A stretch of 64,000 nt of DNA from Permianibacter fluminis. Lineage in GTDB: Bacteria; Pseudomonadota; Gammaproteobacteria; Enterobacterales; Permianibacteraceae. The notes under the pieces are model-generated. The model saw only the letters and a list, made by a program, of their open reading frames with translations. It searched no databases and had not been told where the DNA came from. Where the stretch lies: contig NZ_JABMEG010000001.1 in NCBI RefSeq assembly GCF_013179735.1, positions 744,001 to 808,000 of the forward strand, read 5' to 3'. A program made the translations under genes and the position numbers. Below are positions 37,405 through 47,151 of this stretch, in pieces (within the stretch, counting starts at the first letter, position 1; every line of letters starts with the position of its first letter).

Positions 37405-38787
37405 ATGAGTCGCACCGGAATGGATCTCTCCGTCATCATCCTCGCTGCCGGTCAAGGCACCCGGATGAAATCTGCCATGCCCAAGGTTCTGCACGCCCTG
37501 GCTGGCAAGCCGCTGGTTCAGCATGTCATCGATAACGCCCATGGTTTGAACGCCAAGGCGATTCACCTGATTTACGGCCACGGTGGCGATCAAGTGCGCG
37601 CCGCGATTACCGATCCGCAGATTCAATGGGTGCTGCAAGCGCAGCAACTCGGCACCGGCCACGCCGTGCAACAGGCGATACCGAATGTGCCTGACGACCA
37701 CCGCGTGTTGATTCTGTACGGCGATGTGCCACTGACTCGCAGCGAAACGCTGCAGGCCTTGCTGACCAAACAACCGCAAAACGGCATCGGTTTGTTGACG
37801 GTAAATCTGCCCGACCCGACCGGTTACGGCCGCATTGTTCGCGCTGCTGGAAAAGTCACAGCGATTGTTGAGCAGAAAGATGCCAGCGACGAGCAGAAAA
37901 AAATAGGCGAAGTGAACACCGGCATTCTCTGCTGCGCCGGCAAGGATTTGCGCCGCTGGCTGGCCAATCTCGGCAACAACAATGCCCAGAAAGAATATTA
38001 CCTGACCGACATCATTGCGATGTGCGTCGCCGAAGGCGGCGTCGTTGAAACCCATCAGCCGGTTTCGCGTGATGAAGTCGAAGGCGTCAACAACCGGCTG
38101 CAACTGGCTGATCTCGAACGTCGCTATCAGCGCCGAGTCGCGGAAGAATTGATGACCGCCGGCGTCACATTGCGTGATCCGGCCCGGCTCGATGTTCGCG
38201 GCGTGGTGAAAATTGCCCAGGACGTCATTCTCGATATCAACGTCGTGCTTCAGGGCTCCGTCGAAATCGGCAGCGGCAGCGAGATCGGCGCCAACTGCGT
38301 GATCACCGATTGCGTGCTAGGCAAGAACGTTACGGTGCAGCCGAATTCGGTGCTCGAAGGCGCGGTGGTCGGTGATGGTGCCATCATCGGGCCGTTTGCG
38401 CGCTTGCGGCCGGGCGCCGAGCTTGCTGACAACGTCCATATCGGCAATTTTGTCGAAGTGAAGAAAGCAAAAATCGGCGTAGGCTCCAAAGCCAATCACC
38501 TCGCCTACATTGGTGATGCCGAAATCGGTCGCGACTGCAATGTCGGCGCCGGGACGATTACCTGCAATTACGACGGCGCCAACAAACACCTGACTGTGCT
38601 CGAAGACGATGTGTTCGTCGGCTCCGATACGCAATTGGTCGCGCCGGTACGGATCGGCAAAGGAGCAACGATAGGCGCCGGCACCACCGTCACCAAGGAT
38701 GTCAGCCCTGACGCCCTGGTGATCTCACGGACCAAGCAAACCGAAATCAGCGGCTGGCAACGGCCGCGGAAGAAGAAACCGGTTTAA
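37405..38787 (+). CDS. glmU: Bifunctional UDP-N-acetylglucosamine pyrophosphorylase / glucosamine-1-phosphate N-acetyltransferase
   Basis: 460 residues. It makes UDP-GlcNAc from GlcN-1-P in two steps for peptidoglycan and LPS. Seen: N-terminal nucleotidyltransferase motif [14 protein letters not shown]...PKVLH, then from about 235 a left-handed beta-helix of hexapeptide repeats with the acetyltransferase segment [15 protein letters not shown]. The start is either ATG 37405 or ATG 37420 ([11 protein letters not shown]); neither has a good ribosome site. A -10-like TACAAT at 37368-37373 lacks a clear -35. glmS, the previous pathway step, follows 167 nt later. Confidence 0.97.
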   Translation: MSRTGMDLSVIILAAGQGTRMKSAMPKVLHALAGKPLVQHVIDNAHGLNAKAIHLIYGHGGDQVRAAITDPQIQWVLQAQQLGTGHAVQQAIPNVPDDHRVLILYGDVPLTRSETLQALLTKQPQNGIGLLTVNLPDPTGYGRIVRAAGKVTAIVEQKDASDEQKKIGEVNTGILCCAGKDLRRWLANLGNNNAQKEYYLTDIIAMCVAEGGVVETHQPVSRDEVEGVNNRLQLADLERRYQRRVAEELMTAGVTLRDPARLDVRGVVKIAQDVILDINVVLQGSVEIGSGSEIGANCVITDCVLGKNVTVQPNSVLEGAVVGDGAIIGPFARLRPGAELADNVHIGNFVEVKKAKIGVGSKANHLAYIGDAEIGRDCNVGAGTITCNYDGANKHLTVLEDDVFVGSDTQLVAPVRIGKGATIGAGTTVTKDVSPDALVISRTKQTEISGWQRPRKKKPV

Positions 38788-38954
38788 GTCTTTTGTAGAA
38801 ACAGCGTGTTGCCGGCAGGTTGTCGCGGCAGCCCGCAGAATATGACATGGATTCAGCCGGCGTTTAGCTCCCGCGCCGGACAGTAGCGGTCTCCTGATCG
38901 AGACGGCATCACGAATCGCACGGAGCGCGGTTCGGCAAACGAGGTAATGCAAAG

Positions 38955-40793
38955 ATGTGCGGAATTGTTGGCGCAATCGCGCAGCGTAACGTGGTCCCGA
39001 TGTTGGTCGATGGTCTGAAGCGGCTGGAATACCGTGGCTATGACTCGGCCGGTATAGCTGTGCTGGACAAAGAGATCAAGCGCGTGCGCCGGGTCGGCCG
39101 CGTCGCTGAAATGGAAAACGCCGCCAAGGAAATCAATCTGACCGGCTTGCTCGGCATTGGCCACACCCGCTGGGCGACTCACGGCGGCGTGACCGAACCG
39201 AATGCGCATCCGCATGTCTCGGCTGGTCTGATTGCCGTGGTGCACAACGGCATCATCGAAAATCACGATGAGAAACGTGACGAGCTGAAGCGGCTCGGCT
39301 ACATGTTTACCTCGCAAACCGACACTGAAGTCATTGCCCATCTGGTGCATCACCACTACACCCGGGCCAAGGATCCGGCGCGTGATCTGTTGGTAGCGGT
39401 GAAATCGGCAGTGAAAGAGCTGGTCGGTGCTTATGCGATTGCCGTCATCGCGATGGACAAGCCGGATCAATTGGTCGTTGCCCGCATGGGTTGCCCGCTG
39501 CTGATCGGCGTTGGTGAAGGCGAGAATTTTGTCGCCTCGGATGTCTCGGCCGTGCTGTCGTCCACCCGCAAAGTGATCTACCTGGAAGAAGGCGATGTCG
39601 CCAATCTGACTCGCGACAGCATCAAGATTTGGGACAAGAATGGCGTTGCCATCGAGCGCACCCAGCATCTGTCCGATGTCTCGCTGGCCTCGCTGGAACT
39701 CGGCCCTTACAGCCATTTCATGCAGAAAGAAATTCACGAGCAACCGAAAGCGCTGTCCGACACCATCGAGCAAGTGCTGGAACAGGGCTTTGTCCCGGAG
39801 TTGTTCGGCGCCGATGCGGCAAAAATTTTCAGCGACATCGAAGGCATCCAGATCATCGCCTGCGGCACCAGCTTCTATGCCGGTTCGGTAGCGCGGTACT
39901 GGATCGAATCGATCGCCGGTCTTCCCTGCCAGGTTGAAATCGCCAGCGAATACCGCTACCGCGATGTCGCAGCCAATCCGAAGCATCTGGTTGTCACCAT
40001 TTCGCAGTCCGGTGAAACCCTGGACACGATGGAAGCACTGAAGTTTGCCAAGTCGCTCGGTTGCAACAAAACCCTGTCGATTTGCAATGTTCGCGAATCG
40101 GCGTTGCCGCGCAGTTCAGCGCTGGTGTTCTATACCCGCGCCGGTGCCGAAATCGGCGTCGCCTCGACCAAGGCGTTCACAACCCAATTGGTCGCGTTGT
40201 TCACCCTGACCGTGACGCTGGCAAAAATGCGCGGTCGCATCAGTGATGAACAAGTGGCCCAGCATCTCGATGCGCTGCGGCACCTGCCGGGCAGCGTTCA
40301 ACACGCGCTCAATCTGGAGCCGCAAATCGCGATCTGGTCGGATAAATTTGCTCCCAAGCACCATGCGCTGTTCCTCGGCCGCGGCCTGCACTACCCCATC
40401 GCGATGGAAGGGGCGCTGAAGCTGAAAGAGATCACCTATATCCATGCCGAAGCCTACGCCGCCGGCGAGCTGAAACACGGTCCGCTGGCATTGGTTGATG
40501 AGAGCATGCCAGTGGTGGTGATCGCGCCGAACGATACGCTGCTGGAAAAAGTGAAATCGAACATGCAGGAAGTGCGCGCCCGCGGCGGCGAACTGTTTGT
40601 GTTCGCCGATCTCGACAGCCACTTCAGCGAATCGGAAGGCGTGCACGTGATCCGGACGCCGCGCCATGCCGGCGTACTGAGCCCGATCGTGCATTCGATT
40701 CCGGTGCAGTTGCTGGCCTATCATGCCGCGCTGGCGCGTGGCACCGATGTCGACAAGCCGCGCAATCTGGCCAAATCGGTCACCGTGGAATAA
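38955..40793 (+). CDS. glmS: Glutamine--fructose-6-phosphate aminotransferase (isomerizing)
   Basis: 612 residues (E. coli 609). It makes glucosamine-6-phosphate, the entry step to UDP-GlcNAc. Seen: the N-terminal catalytic Cys after Met ([10 protein letters not shown]), the glutaminase loop HTRWATHGG, two SIS sugar-isomerase domains with [20 protein letters not shown] and [17 protein letters not shown], and the end NLAKSVTVE. The 167-nt upstream gap shows no glmS ribozyme-like fold that I can support. It pairs with glmU. Confidence 0.98.
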   Translation: MCGIVGAIAQRNVVPMLVDGLKRLEYRGYDSAGIAVLDKEIKRVRRVGRVAEMENAAKEINLTGLLGIGHTRWATHGGVTEPNAHPHVSAGLIAVVHNGIIENHDEKRDELKRLGYMFTSQTDTEVIAHLVHHHYTRAKDPARDLLVAVKSAVKELVGAYAIAVIAMDKPDQLVVARMGCPLLIGVGEGENFVASDVSAVLSSTRKVIYLEEGDVANLTRDSIKIWDKNGVAIERTQHLSDVSLASLELGPYSHFMQKEIHEQPKALSDTIEQVLEQGFVPELFGADAAKIFSDIEGIQIIACGTSFYAGSVARYWIESIAGLPCQVEIASEYRYRDVAANPKHLVVTISQSGETLDTMEALKFAKSLGCNKTLSICNVRESALPRSSALVFYTRAGAEIGVASTKAFTTQLVALFTLTVTLAKMRGRISDEQVAQHLDALRHLPGSVQHALNLEPQIAIWSDKFAPKHHALFLGRGLHYPIAMEGALKLKEITYIHAEAYAAGELKHGPLALVDESMPVVVIAPNDTLLEKVKSNMQEVRARGGELFVFADLDSHFSESEGVHVIRTPRHAGVLSPIVHSIPVQLLAYHAALARGTDVDKPRNLAKSVTVE

Positions 40794-40889
40794 ACCGGCG
40801 CGCGCATCGACAGCGCGCACCGGCAACGACGACGGCAGCCATAACGGCCATTCGAAACCGAAACAGAACAGGCATCACGAGGAACGCGC

Positions 40890-41579
40890 ATGCAATTCAA
40901 GACTGGGTCCCTGCTGCTGGTTTTGCTCGCCACACTGGCGCTGGCGGGCTGTGCCAAACCGGATGACGATCGCACCGGCAAGGAAAGTGGCAGCGCCGAG
41001 CAGAGCACGCCGTCGTCGAGCCGTGCCGAGGCAGAAGCGAACAATCCGGATCTGCCATACAAGCTGATCAATCCGGCTGGTGGCACCGAGCAACCGGAAG
41101 TGGTGGAGTTTTTCTCCTTCACCTGTCCGCATTGCCGGGCCATGGAAGGATTTCTGGCCGACTGGCTGCCAAAGAAGCCGGCCAACGTCCAGTTCCGCCG
41201 GATGCACGTGGTTGGCATGTTTGGCGAACAGGGTGACTTACTGGCCAAGGCGTTCTACACCGCGGAAGTGCTCGGCATCGAAGCCAAGATCCACCAGCCG
41301 TTTTTCGATCTGATTCATCTCGAACGCAAGATGCCGAAAAACGAACAGGAAGTGGCCGCGTATTTCGCCAACTTCGGCGTCTCCGCCGACACCGTGCTGA
41401 GTACCATGAACTCGTTCCCGGTCAGCATGAAAATGGGTCAGGCCAAGCAGGCTGTTGCCAAGTACAAACTGACTGGTGTGCCCGGCTTTATCATCAACGA
41501 CAAATATTTCACCGACGGCAGTACCGCCAAGAGCGCTGAGGCGCTGGACAAGGTACTGACGGAATTGCCGCTGCGTTAA
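40890..41579 (+). CDS. DsbA-family thiol:disulfide oxidoreductase, predicted lipoprotein
   Basis: 229 residues. The signal peptide ends in lipobox LAGC (Cys21), followed by a Ser/Glu-rich linker to about 50. The thioredoxin-fold domain has the active site Cys79-Pro-His-Cys82 in FFSFTCPHC and a cis-Pro loop TGVPGF, as in DsbA. It would oxidise thiols of exported proteins from a membrane-bound position. Most DsbA proteins are soluble, so the lipid anchor is a variation. It has its own terminator and no obvious operon partner. Confidence 0.88.
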   Translation: MQFKTGSLLLVLLATLALAGCAKPDDDRTGKESGSAEQSTPSSSRAEAEANNPDLPYKLINPAGGTEQPEVVEFFSFTCPHCRAMEGFLADWLPKKPANVQFRRMHVVGMFGEQGDLLAKAFYTAEVLGIEAKIHQPFFDLIHLERKMPKNEQEVAAYFANFGVSADTVLSTMNSFPVSMKMGQAKQAVAKYKLTGVPGFIINDKYFTDGSTAKSAEALDKVLTELPLR

Positions 41580-41596
41580 GCCGTTTTGTTGTTGGC

Positions 41597-41621
41597 AGCC
41601 CGCTTCGGCGGGCTTTGCTTT
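41597..41621 (+). terminator. Intrinsic terminator after the DsbA-like gene
   Basis: Stem AGCCCGC / GCGGGCT with a TTCG tetraloop, followed by TTGCTTTTT, 17 nt after the stop codon. Confidence 0.8.
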
Positions 41622-41694
41622 TTGCAGGATTTTTTGCTGTGCTTTTTCAGCGCGCATGATTGAAGTTGAACTGGCCGCAATCAGGAATTCACCG

Positions 41695-42639
41695 ATGAGC
41701 TCACTTCGTTTTCGTTCACTGCCAATCCTGCTGCTGCTGAGTGGCCTGTTCGCGGCAGCACCGACGGTTCACGCTGCCGAAAGCCTTGCGGTAAAAAACG
41801 CGCCGCTGCTGTGGCGAGTCGAAGGCAACGGTATCGACCGTGACGCCGCGCCCTATCTGTTCGGCACGATCCACATTCCTGATCCGCGGGTGACCCAATT
41901 GCACCCGGCCGTTGAGGCGGCATTCAAGGCCAGCACGCTGGTGCTGACCGAACTGAAACTCGATCTGGCTCTGCAAGCGGCCGCGGCGCAAGCCAGCCTG
42001 CTGCCGGCGCCGCAAAGCCTGTCGGCACAACTGACGCCAGCGCTGCGCGTGCAACTGGAAACCGAGTTGAAAGCGATAAACAGCCAATTGAGACCGGTGA
42101 TGTTTGATCGCTTGAAGCCATGGGCTTTGGCAACCCAGCTGGCACTGCTGCCAATCCAGTTGAAAAATCCCGGCGTGCCGGCGCTCGATTTTCAGTTGGC
42201 CCAGCGCGCCGAAGCCGAAGGTAAAACCAATGAAGGTCTGGAGCAACTGGAAGAACAGCTGATCATCTTTGATCGATTGAGTCAGACTGAGCAGCTCGCC
42301 CTGCTCAAGGAAGCACTGGACGCGCTCGCCAAAGCCAGAAAGACCGGCGATGACATGGTCGAGCAACTGACTACGGCATATTTGCGCGGCGATGAAGCCG
42401 ATGTGCAACAACTGCTGGAAGCATTCGAAGGCGACAACAAGGCGCTGAATGACAAGCTCAGCAAAGCCCTGCTCGATGATCGCAATCAGGTCATGACCAA
42501 GCGCTTGCTCCAGCGCATCAAAACGCAGCCGAAGACCCGGCTGTTTGTTGCGGTCGGCGCGGCCCATTTGATCGGCGACAAGTCCATCGTCGCGTTGCTG
42601 CGCCAGCAGGGCTACACGGTGACTCGCATTGAGCGGTGA
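41695..42639 (+). CDS. TraB/GumN family protein
   Basis: 314 residues. A signal peptide (about 1-26, ending VHA|AES) precedes a domain with the family hallmark LFGTIHIPDPRV, a conserved Glu in LTELKLDL, a long helical middle, and the end FVAVGAAHLIGDKSIVALLRQQGYTVTRI. TraB/GumN proteins are tentatively related to metalloproteases; the bacterial role is unknown. The ATG at 41695 was chosen because AGGAA lies 7 nt upstream and it starts the signal peptide. Confidence 0.88.
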   Translation: MSSLRFRSLPILLLLSGLFAAAPTVHAAESLAVKNAPLLWRVEGNGIDRDAAPYLFGTIHIPDPRVTQLHPAVEAAFKASTLVLTELKLDLALQAAAAQASLLPAPQSLSAQLTPALRVQLETELKAINSQLRPVMFDRLKPWALATQLALLPIQLKNPGVPALDFQLAQRAEAEGKTNEGLEQLEEQLIIFDRLSQTEQLALLKEALDALAKARKTGDDMVEQLTTAYLRGDEADVQQLLEAFEGDNKALNDKLSKALLDDRNQVMTKRLLQRIKTQPKTRLFVAVGAAHLIGDKSIVALLRQQGYTVTRIER

Positions 42640-42723
42640 GCTGCAATAGCTGAAGAGGGGGAGCGCAACTGCCCGCCAAAAAGCAGCTCAGCGAAATGCA
42701 AAGATCGGGAGCGCATTTTTGAT

Positions 42724-42744
42724 CCCCTCCTTGTCAAGGAGGGG
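42724..42744. repeat. Short GC-rich palindrome CCCCTCCTTG-T-CAAGGAGGGG
   Basis: 10-bp arms around a single base, in the gap between the TraB/GumN gene and convergent cysK. It resembles CCCCTCC...GGAGGGG intergenic repeats seen in many genomes; a looser relative lies at 45550-45579. No T-run on either side, so termination is uncertain. Confidence 0.5.
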
Positions 42745-42818
42745 AGAGCAAGCGCGATTTGTTAACAGAATGCTATTGGTCAGTTGCAGGCGATTTGTTG
42801 TTGAGCGGTTACGAACGA

Positions 42819-43784
42819 CTATTGCACCAATTCCTGCTCGGTGAAAATGCCCTCGAACAATGCTGTCGACAAATAGCGTTCGCCGGAGTCCGGCAACACC
42901 ACGACGATAGTCTTGCCCTTGTGCTGCGGTTGCTCGGCCACCCGCAGCGCTGCGACCAAGGCGGCACCGCAGGAGATGCCGGCCAGAATGCCTTCCTTCA
43001 ACATCAATTGGCGCGCGGCTTCGATCGCTTCTTCGTTGCTGACGGTCTCGACCTGATCGACCATTTCCAGATCCAGATTCTTCGGGACAAAGTTGGCGCC
43101 AATGCCCTGAATCTTGTGCGGTGCCGGTTTCAGCGCTTCGCCAGCGCGGGTTTGCGAAATCAGCGGCGATACCGCCGGCTCGACCGCGACCGTCGTGATC
43201 TTTTTGCCTTCTTTCAGTTTGATATAACGCGAGACGCCGGTCAGGGTGCCGCCGGTGCCGACGCCGGCAACAAATACGTCGATCTCGCCATTGGTATCTT
43301 TCCAGATTTCCGGCCCGGTGGTGTCGTAATGAATCTGCGGGTTGGCCGGATTTTCAAACTGCTTCACTTCAAAATACTTGCCCGGATTTTCATTGACCAG
43401 TTCAGTCACCTTGTCGACCGCACCGCGCATGCCTTTGGCCGGGTCGGTCAGCACCAGCTTGGCGCCAAGCGCTTTCAACAATTTGCGCCGCTCCAGACTC
43501 ATGCTGGCCGGCATGGTCAGGGTCAGGCCATAACCGCGGGCCGCCGCGACAAAGGCCAGCGCGATGCCGGTGTTGCCGGAGGTCGCTTCAATGATTTCCT
43601 TGCCGGCGGTCAGCAGGCCCTTCTTCTCCGCATCCCAGATCATCGCGGCGCCAATCCGGCACTTGACCGAAAACGCCGGGTTGCGGCTTTCCAGCTTGGC
43701 GTAAACCTTGGCATTGGTCAGCCGGGCCAGCCGCACCAACGGGGTGTTGCCGATGCTGAGCGAGTTGTCATTGAACGTAGCCAT
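42819..43784 (-). CDS. cysK: Cysteine synthase A (O-acetylserine sulfhydrylase)
   Basis: 321 residues (E. coli CysK 323). It forms cysteine from O-acetylserine and sulfide with PLP. Seen: N-terminal [14 protein letters not shown], the PLP lysine Lys41 in [16 protein letters not shown], the [18 protein letters not shown] loop, [14 protein letters not shown] and the [10 protein letters not shown] end. These match CysK rather than the shorter CysM. The ATG at 43784 is supported by AGGAGA 6 nt upstream. Confidence 0.97.
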   Translation of the reverse strand: MATFNDNSLSIGNTPLVRLARLTNAKVYAKLESRNPAFSVKCRIGAAMIWDAEKKGLLTAGKEIIEATSGNTGIALAFVAAARGYGLTLTMPASMSLERRKLLKALGAKLVLTDPAKGMRGAVDKVTELVNENPGKYFEVKQFENPANPQIHYDTTGPEIWKDTNGEIDVFVAGVGTGGTLTGVSRYIKLKEGKKITTVAVEPAVSPLISQTRAGEALKPAPHKIQGIGANFVPKNLDLEMVDQVETVSNEEAIEAARQLMLKEGILAGISCGAALVAALRVAEQPQHKGKTIVVVLPDSGERYLSTALFEGIFTEQELVQ

Positions 43785-44127
43785 TTGAGTTCTCCTGAAC
43801 CGGGCGCGGCTGCCCTGTGTAGCCGCCCTGTAATGATGACGCCATGGTCGCGCTGGCGCTGGCCGGCGGCAAAGACTCGGCCGCCATATTCTTATAGCGC
43901 GCCGGCACATGCCTTGTCCCAGCTCGATTTGGCCCGTGCGCGGGGAACGGCTCGGGCTTTGCCGGCGTATCCGCTAAACTGTCGGGCCTTGATTGCCGGA
44001 CCGTGCCGCACAGAGCGGGGCCGAGTGGGCAGGAAGGCCATTGGCAGGTACTGGACCGGAATGGACTGGTTCGGCATGGACTGGATCGGCATGAGCCGGA
44101 GTGGGTCGTCAGAGTGAGTCGTCAACC
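43785..44127. other. 343-nt divergent gap between cysK and the acyltransferase gene
   Basis: The region holds a candidate cysK promoter (43891-43920, minus strand) and, at its right end, two short tandem repeats just before and across the acyltransferase start. A + strand TAAACT at about 43975 could be a -10 but has no good -35. No gene or RNA could be supported; a long + strand open frame through it is the shadow of cysK. Confidence 0.5.
43891..43920 (-). promoter_or_regulatory. Candidate cysK promoter
   Basis: On the minus strand GGGACA (43920-43915), an 18-nt spacer, and TATAAG (43896-43891), about 107 nt before the cysK ATG. The -10 matches at five positions, the -35 at four. No CysB site could be recognised by eye. 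Confidence 0.4.
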
Positions 44128-44140
44128 GTGAGTCGTCGCC
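44061..44140 (+). repeat. Two adjacent short tandem repeats at the acyltransferase start
   Basis: First, two copies of the 15-mer ATGGACTGG(T/A)TCGGC at 44061-44075 and 44076-44090. Then three copies of a 13-14-mer GTG(G/A)GTCGTC(A/G)... beginning at 44101, 44114 and 44128. Each second-type copy carries a GTG, so repeat number alters the choice of start codon for the downstream gene. Confidence 0.6.
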
Positions 44141-45042
44141 GTCGCAAAAACCGCTACATGGCGTTGAAAACCTGGACATCGCTGCAGCTGATCCGGCTGA
44201 CGGCGGCGCTGTCGCTGGCCGGTGCCCAGCGCGTCGGCCGTGCCATTGGCTGGCTGCTGTATCACACCAACAACACCAACCGGCGGGTCGCCCGCATCAA
44301 TATCGCCCGCTGCCTGCCGGAGCTGAGCGCGGACCAACAAGAGCAGCTGGTGCGCAACTGCCTGCGCAATCTCGGCATGGTCTCGATGGAAGGCGGTGTG
44401 GCTTGGCTGTGGCCGATTGAGCGGGTACGGGCGCTGATCGTTGAAGTGACCGGTGAGCAGCTCTTTCACGACGCCGTCGCGCGCGGCAAAGGGCTCATCA
44501 TCGCCGGTCCGCACATGGGCAACTGGGAAGTGATGGCAACCTGGATCGCCGCCCGCACCCAGATGACCGGGCTGTACCGACCGCCGAAAATGCCGGCGCT
44601 TGATGACGTGATCACCAAAAGCCGCGAACGGCTGCCGGTGTCCATGGTGCCGGCCGATCAAAGTGGCGTGAAACAGCTGCTGAAAGAGCTGAAAGCCGGT
44701 CGCTGCATTTACGCGCTCAGCGATCACGAGCCGAGCAAAGGTGTTGGCGTGTTTGCGCCGTTCTTTGACCAGACCGCCTACACCGGCAACCTGGTGCCAA
44801 AACTGGCCCAGCGCACCGGCGCCACCGTGCTGATCACCTGCGCAGAACGCCTGCCGAATGCCGCCGGTTTCCGGCTGCACTTCCGGCCCGGCCCGGACGT
44901 GCCCGCCGATGCTGACGACATCACCAGCGCCACCGCGCTGAACGCTGCACTGGCCAATCTGATCCGCGAATTTCCGGAGCAGTTTCTGTGGAATTACAAA
45001 CGCTTCCGGACCCGACCGGACGGCGAGCCGCGACCTTATTGA
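44128..45042 (+). CDS. LpxL/HtrB-family lipid A acyltransferase-like protein
   Basis: 304 residues from GTG 44128. The HxxxxE catalytic motif typical of lysophospholipid/lipid A acyltransferases is at His129-Glu134 (GPHMGNWE); other family patterns are RVARINIARCLPEL, the LYRPPKMPALDDVI segment and SDHEPSKGVGVFAPFF. An N-terminal hydrophobic stretch is consistent with inner-membrane association. It probably adds a secondary acyl chain to lipid A. The true start is unclear: GTGs at 44101, 44114 (out of frame) and 44128, and ATG 44158, none with a good ribosome site. Confidence 0.9.
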   Translation: MSRRRRKNRYMALKTWTSLQLIRLTAALSLAGAQRVGRAIGWLLYHTNNTNRRVARINIARCLPELSADQQEQLVRNCLRNLGMVSMEGGVAWLWPIERVRALIVEVTGEQLFHDAVARGKGLIIAGPHMGNWEVMATWIAARTQMTGLYRPPKMPALDDVITKSRERLPVSMVPADQSGVKQLLKELKAGRCIYALSDHEPSKGVGVFAPFFDQTAYTGNLVPKLAQRTGATVLITCAERLPNAAGFRLHFRPGPDVPADADDITSATALNAALANLIREFPEQFLWNYKRFRTRPDGEPRPY

Positions 45043-45168
45043 ATCGGCCTGAACTGAATCAAACCGAATCGCGCCGCGTTCACCGCACCGGATCCTATCA
45101 CCTCACAGCAAGCCGGATACTCGCACTTGAACAGTTCACAACCGAACGCCGCGCCCGACTCGCCGCGA

Positions 45169-45543
45169 ATGCCGCGCCTGTTCCTGATTGGCGTGGTGTA
45201 CGCCGGCATCAGCGTGCTGCTCGGCAGCATGGGCGCGCACGCGCTGAAAGCCGTTCTCAGTCAGTACAACACCGCCGAAGTGTTTGAAATCGGTCATGAC
45301 TATCTGGCCTACCACGGTCTGGCGCTGATGCTGATTGCGCTGGCCGAACAGCGCTGGTCACAACTGCAGGCCGAACGCGCCGGCTCCTTGATTGCCATCG
45401 GCGCCGCGGTGTTCAGCTCGTCACTGTTTCTGTTCAGCATCACCGATTTGAAGTGGCTGACGCATTTCGCGCCACTCGGTGGCGGCCTGATGATTGTCGG
45501 CTGGCTGTGGCTGGCATGGCGGGCGTTTCATAGCGTGCGTTAA
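45169..45543 (+). CDS. DUF423 family membrane protein (YgdD-like)
   Basis: 124 residues with four membrane helices. The conserved features are the early LLGSMGAHALK segment, YHGLALMLIAL in the second helix, FSSSLFLFSI in the third and the APLGGGLMIVGWLWLAW end. Function is unknown. The ATG at 45169 gives the usual N-terminus; a TTG at 45127 would add 14 residues. It follows the acyltransferase gene after 126 nt. Confidence 0.85.
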   Translation: MPRLFLIGVVYAGISVLLGSMGAHALKAVLSQYNTAEVFEIGHDYLAYHGLALMLIALAEQRWSQLQAERAGSLIAIGAAVFSSSLFLFSITDLKWLTHFAPLGGGLMIVGWLWLAWRAFHSVR

Positions 45544-45549
45544 ATTTTC

Positions 45550-45579
45550 ATCCCCACCCCTCGCCTGCAAAGGGGGGAT
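45550..45579. repeat. Imperfect palindrome ATCCCC...GGGGAT after the DUF423 gene
   Basis: The C-rich arm (CCCCACCCCT) and G-rich arm (AGGGGGGAT) can pair around a CGCCTGCA loop. It resembles the element at 42724-42744. A second 8-bp hairpin CCATCAAG/CTTGATGG lies at 45656-45677. Neither has a T-run. Confidence 0.4.
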
Positions 45580-45734
45580 TGGGCTTGCCCGATAGGATGA
45601 TGGCTACTACAGCTTTGTCGCTTGCGAGCCCTGCTAGCGGCAATTTGCAAGACCGCCATCAAGAAAAGACTTGATGGGCTCTGACATCTCCATTCACCCG
45701 TTTATTTTCTTAATTTTGTGGACAGAAGGAGTGA

Positions 45735-46721
45735 ATGGCAATCATGAAAAGAACTGGCAAATGGCCACTCACGAGGCACATGGCGGCGATTCCGGGAATG
45801 ACGCTTGTGTTAGGTCTTTTCTGTTACATAGGTGTTGCTGCGCAAGCTTCAGATGTTGGTTGTCATGAACAATTCGCCGCCCTGAAGCAATTAAAGGAAG
45901 AGCGGGAGGCGAAAGGGATTTATCGACTTGAAGATCTGGTCAGGTTGCGCGATATGGGGGAGGCCATGGCTGGCTGCACGTTCGAGCAGGCACGACAGAC
46001 CGAGCTCGCATTGACGATGGCCGACACTTACTCTTGGCTTGCGCACTCAGGCGATCTCTTTCAGCAGTCACCAGATGATTTCAGGGAGCTCAGTCTTGGT
46101 TATATGCGCAAGTTTAATCAGCAAATGCAAAAATTATTCGAGCAGCAACCTGACGACTTGGCAGTCGCTCGGCGCTATATCGACTCGCTCGGATCTTCAC
46201 TGGAATTTTATCCAGAAGGAAGTTTCGTTAGTAGCTCTGCCAAGCAAGAAAAGCTAAAGCTGCTGAGAAGCTATCGGGCCAAGTATAAAAACAATGAATG
46301 GTTTATGGTTCAGCTAGCCTTGGAATTGACGAATTCAAGAGCAACGGAAGCCGACATTCGTGAATCAACCGATATTAAAGTGGAGTGGATATCAAGACTG
46401 CGAGATCCCATCCGGGCGTTTCGCATGCTTCCGTTCACCGCTAGCGAGTTTACTCGCAAGAGATGCTGGTTAAAAGATGCTTCGGTAGTTCAGTCAGCCA
46501 TTGCATTGCTTTCGGAAAACGTCTCCGATGGTGGCGAGTACATTGAAGTACAGGAGGAAGAATTTCAGCGGCGAATGGATGTCGACAGCTTTCTTGATAT
46601 TTCGAAATTGGAAGGGTTTGAGCGTGAAGAAGAGCGCAAAGCTCTCCGCACCAGACTTTCCGAAAGTCTGCCATCCGTATTAAAAGCGTTGCGAGATTTT
46701 GAATGCAAGAAACAGCTTTGA
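45735..46721 (+). CDS. Uncharacterised exported protein (orphan)
   Basis: 328 residues, no recognised domain. An N-terminal basic stretch and hydrophobic segment (about 20-38, ending AQA|SDVGC) predict a signal peptide. The mature part is helical and charged, with four Cys spread along it (about 43, 76, 238 and 324). AAGGAG lies 3 nt before the ATG at 45735; ATG 45744 is an alternative with more usual spacing. The gene is visibly richer in A/T than its neighbours and is flanked by long gaps, suggesting acquisition or weak selection. Confidence 0.7.
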   Translation: MAIMKRTGKWPLTRHMAAIPGMTLVLGLFCYIGVAAQASDVGCHEQFAALKQLKEEREAKGIYRLEDLVRLRDMGEAMAGCTFEQARQTELALTMADTYSWLAHSGDLFQQSPDDFRELSLGYMRKFNQQMQKLFEQQPDDLAVARRYIDSLGSSLEFYPEGSFVSSSAKQEKLKLLRSYRAKYKNNEWFMVQLALELTNSRATEADIRESTDIKVEWISRLRDPIRAFRMLPFTASEFTRKRCWLKDASVVQSAIALLSENVSDGGEYIEVQEEEFQRRMDVDSFLDISKLEGFEREEERKALRTRLSESLPSVLKALRDFECKKQL

Positions 46722-46879
46722 AGTTTGTTTTTTACGTTGGCGGATCTGAATGCTGCATAGGCGACACACAGAAAAATCCGAGCTCTGGTAATCACTCAAA
46801 TGAAAGTTTGTAAGACTTGTCCATGAGTTTTTGACCATGCGAGTTTTGCTGGCAGCTGGGCGGGATTAGGCGGGACAGG

Positions 46880-47143
46880 TCACCCTAATCCTTCTGTGAA
46901 GATGCATGTTTTGATTTGAGTAACGTGCCAAAAGCGGACAAGTACGATTGGCAAAAAGAGAAAGGCTATTCCAAACCGAATTGCCAGTGGCACTGCCTCA
47001 ATGCCAACAAAGGCAAACCAGACGCCGAATCCGAGGGAAAAGACCGCCGCGGCAAAACAAAGCAACATAGCCAACCACTCGCTGAACTTTCCTCCCGGTG
47101 CCAACGCGGCACCGAGCATTCCACCGATGATGTCGTCGACCAT
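46880..47143 (-). CDS. Small membrane protein of unknown function downstream of trkA
   Basis: 87 residues with two hydrophobic helices (about 22-48 and 52-70) and a short Gly-rich start. It begins 8 nt after the trkA stop on the same strand, which suggests co-transcription. No strong ribosome site and no family recognised, so this is a tentative gene supported by membrane-protein composition and position. The 158 nt between it and the orphan gene at 45735 show nothing further. Confidence 0.5.
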   Translation of the reverse strand: MVDDIIGGMLGAALAPGGKFSEWLAMLLCFAAAVFSLGFGVWFAFVGIEAVPLAIRFGIAFLFLPIVLVRFWHVTQIKTCIFTEGLG

Positions 47144-47151
47144 GGGAACAC

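Noticed and set aside
38788-38954. glmS ribozyme
   Set aside because: No matching fold or conserved core was visible, and the ribozyme is typical of Firmicutes, not Gammaproteobacteria.
42759-44117. 452-residue open frame on the plus strand
   Set aside because: Antisense to cysK and running through the divergent gap; composition atypical for a protein.
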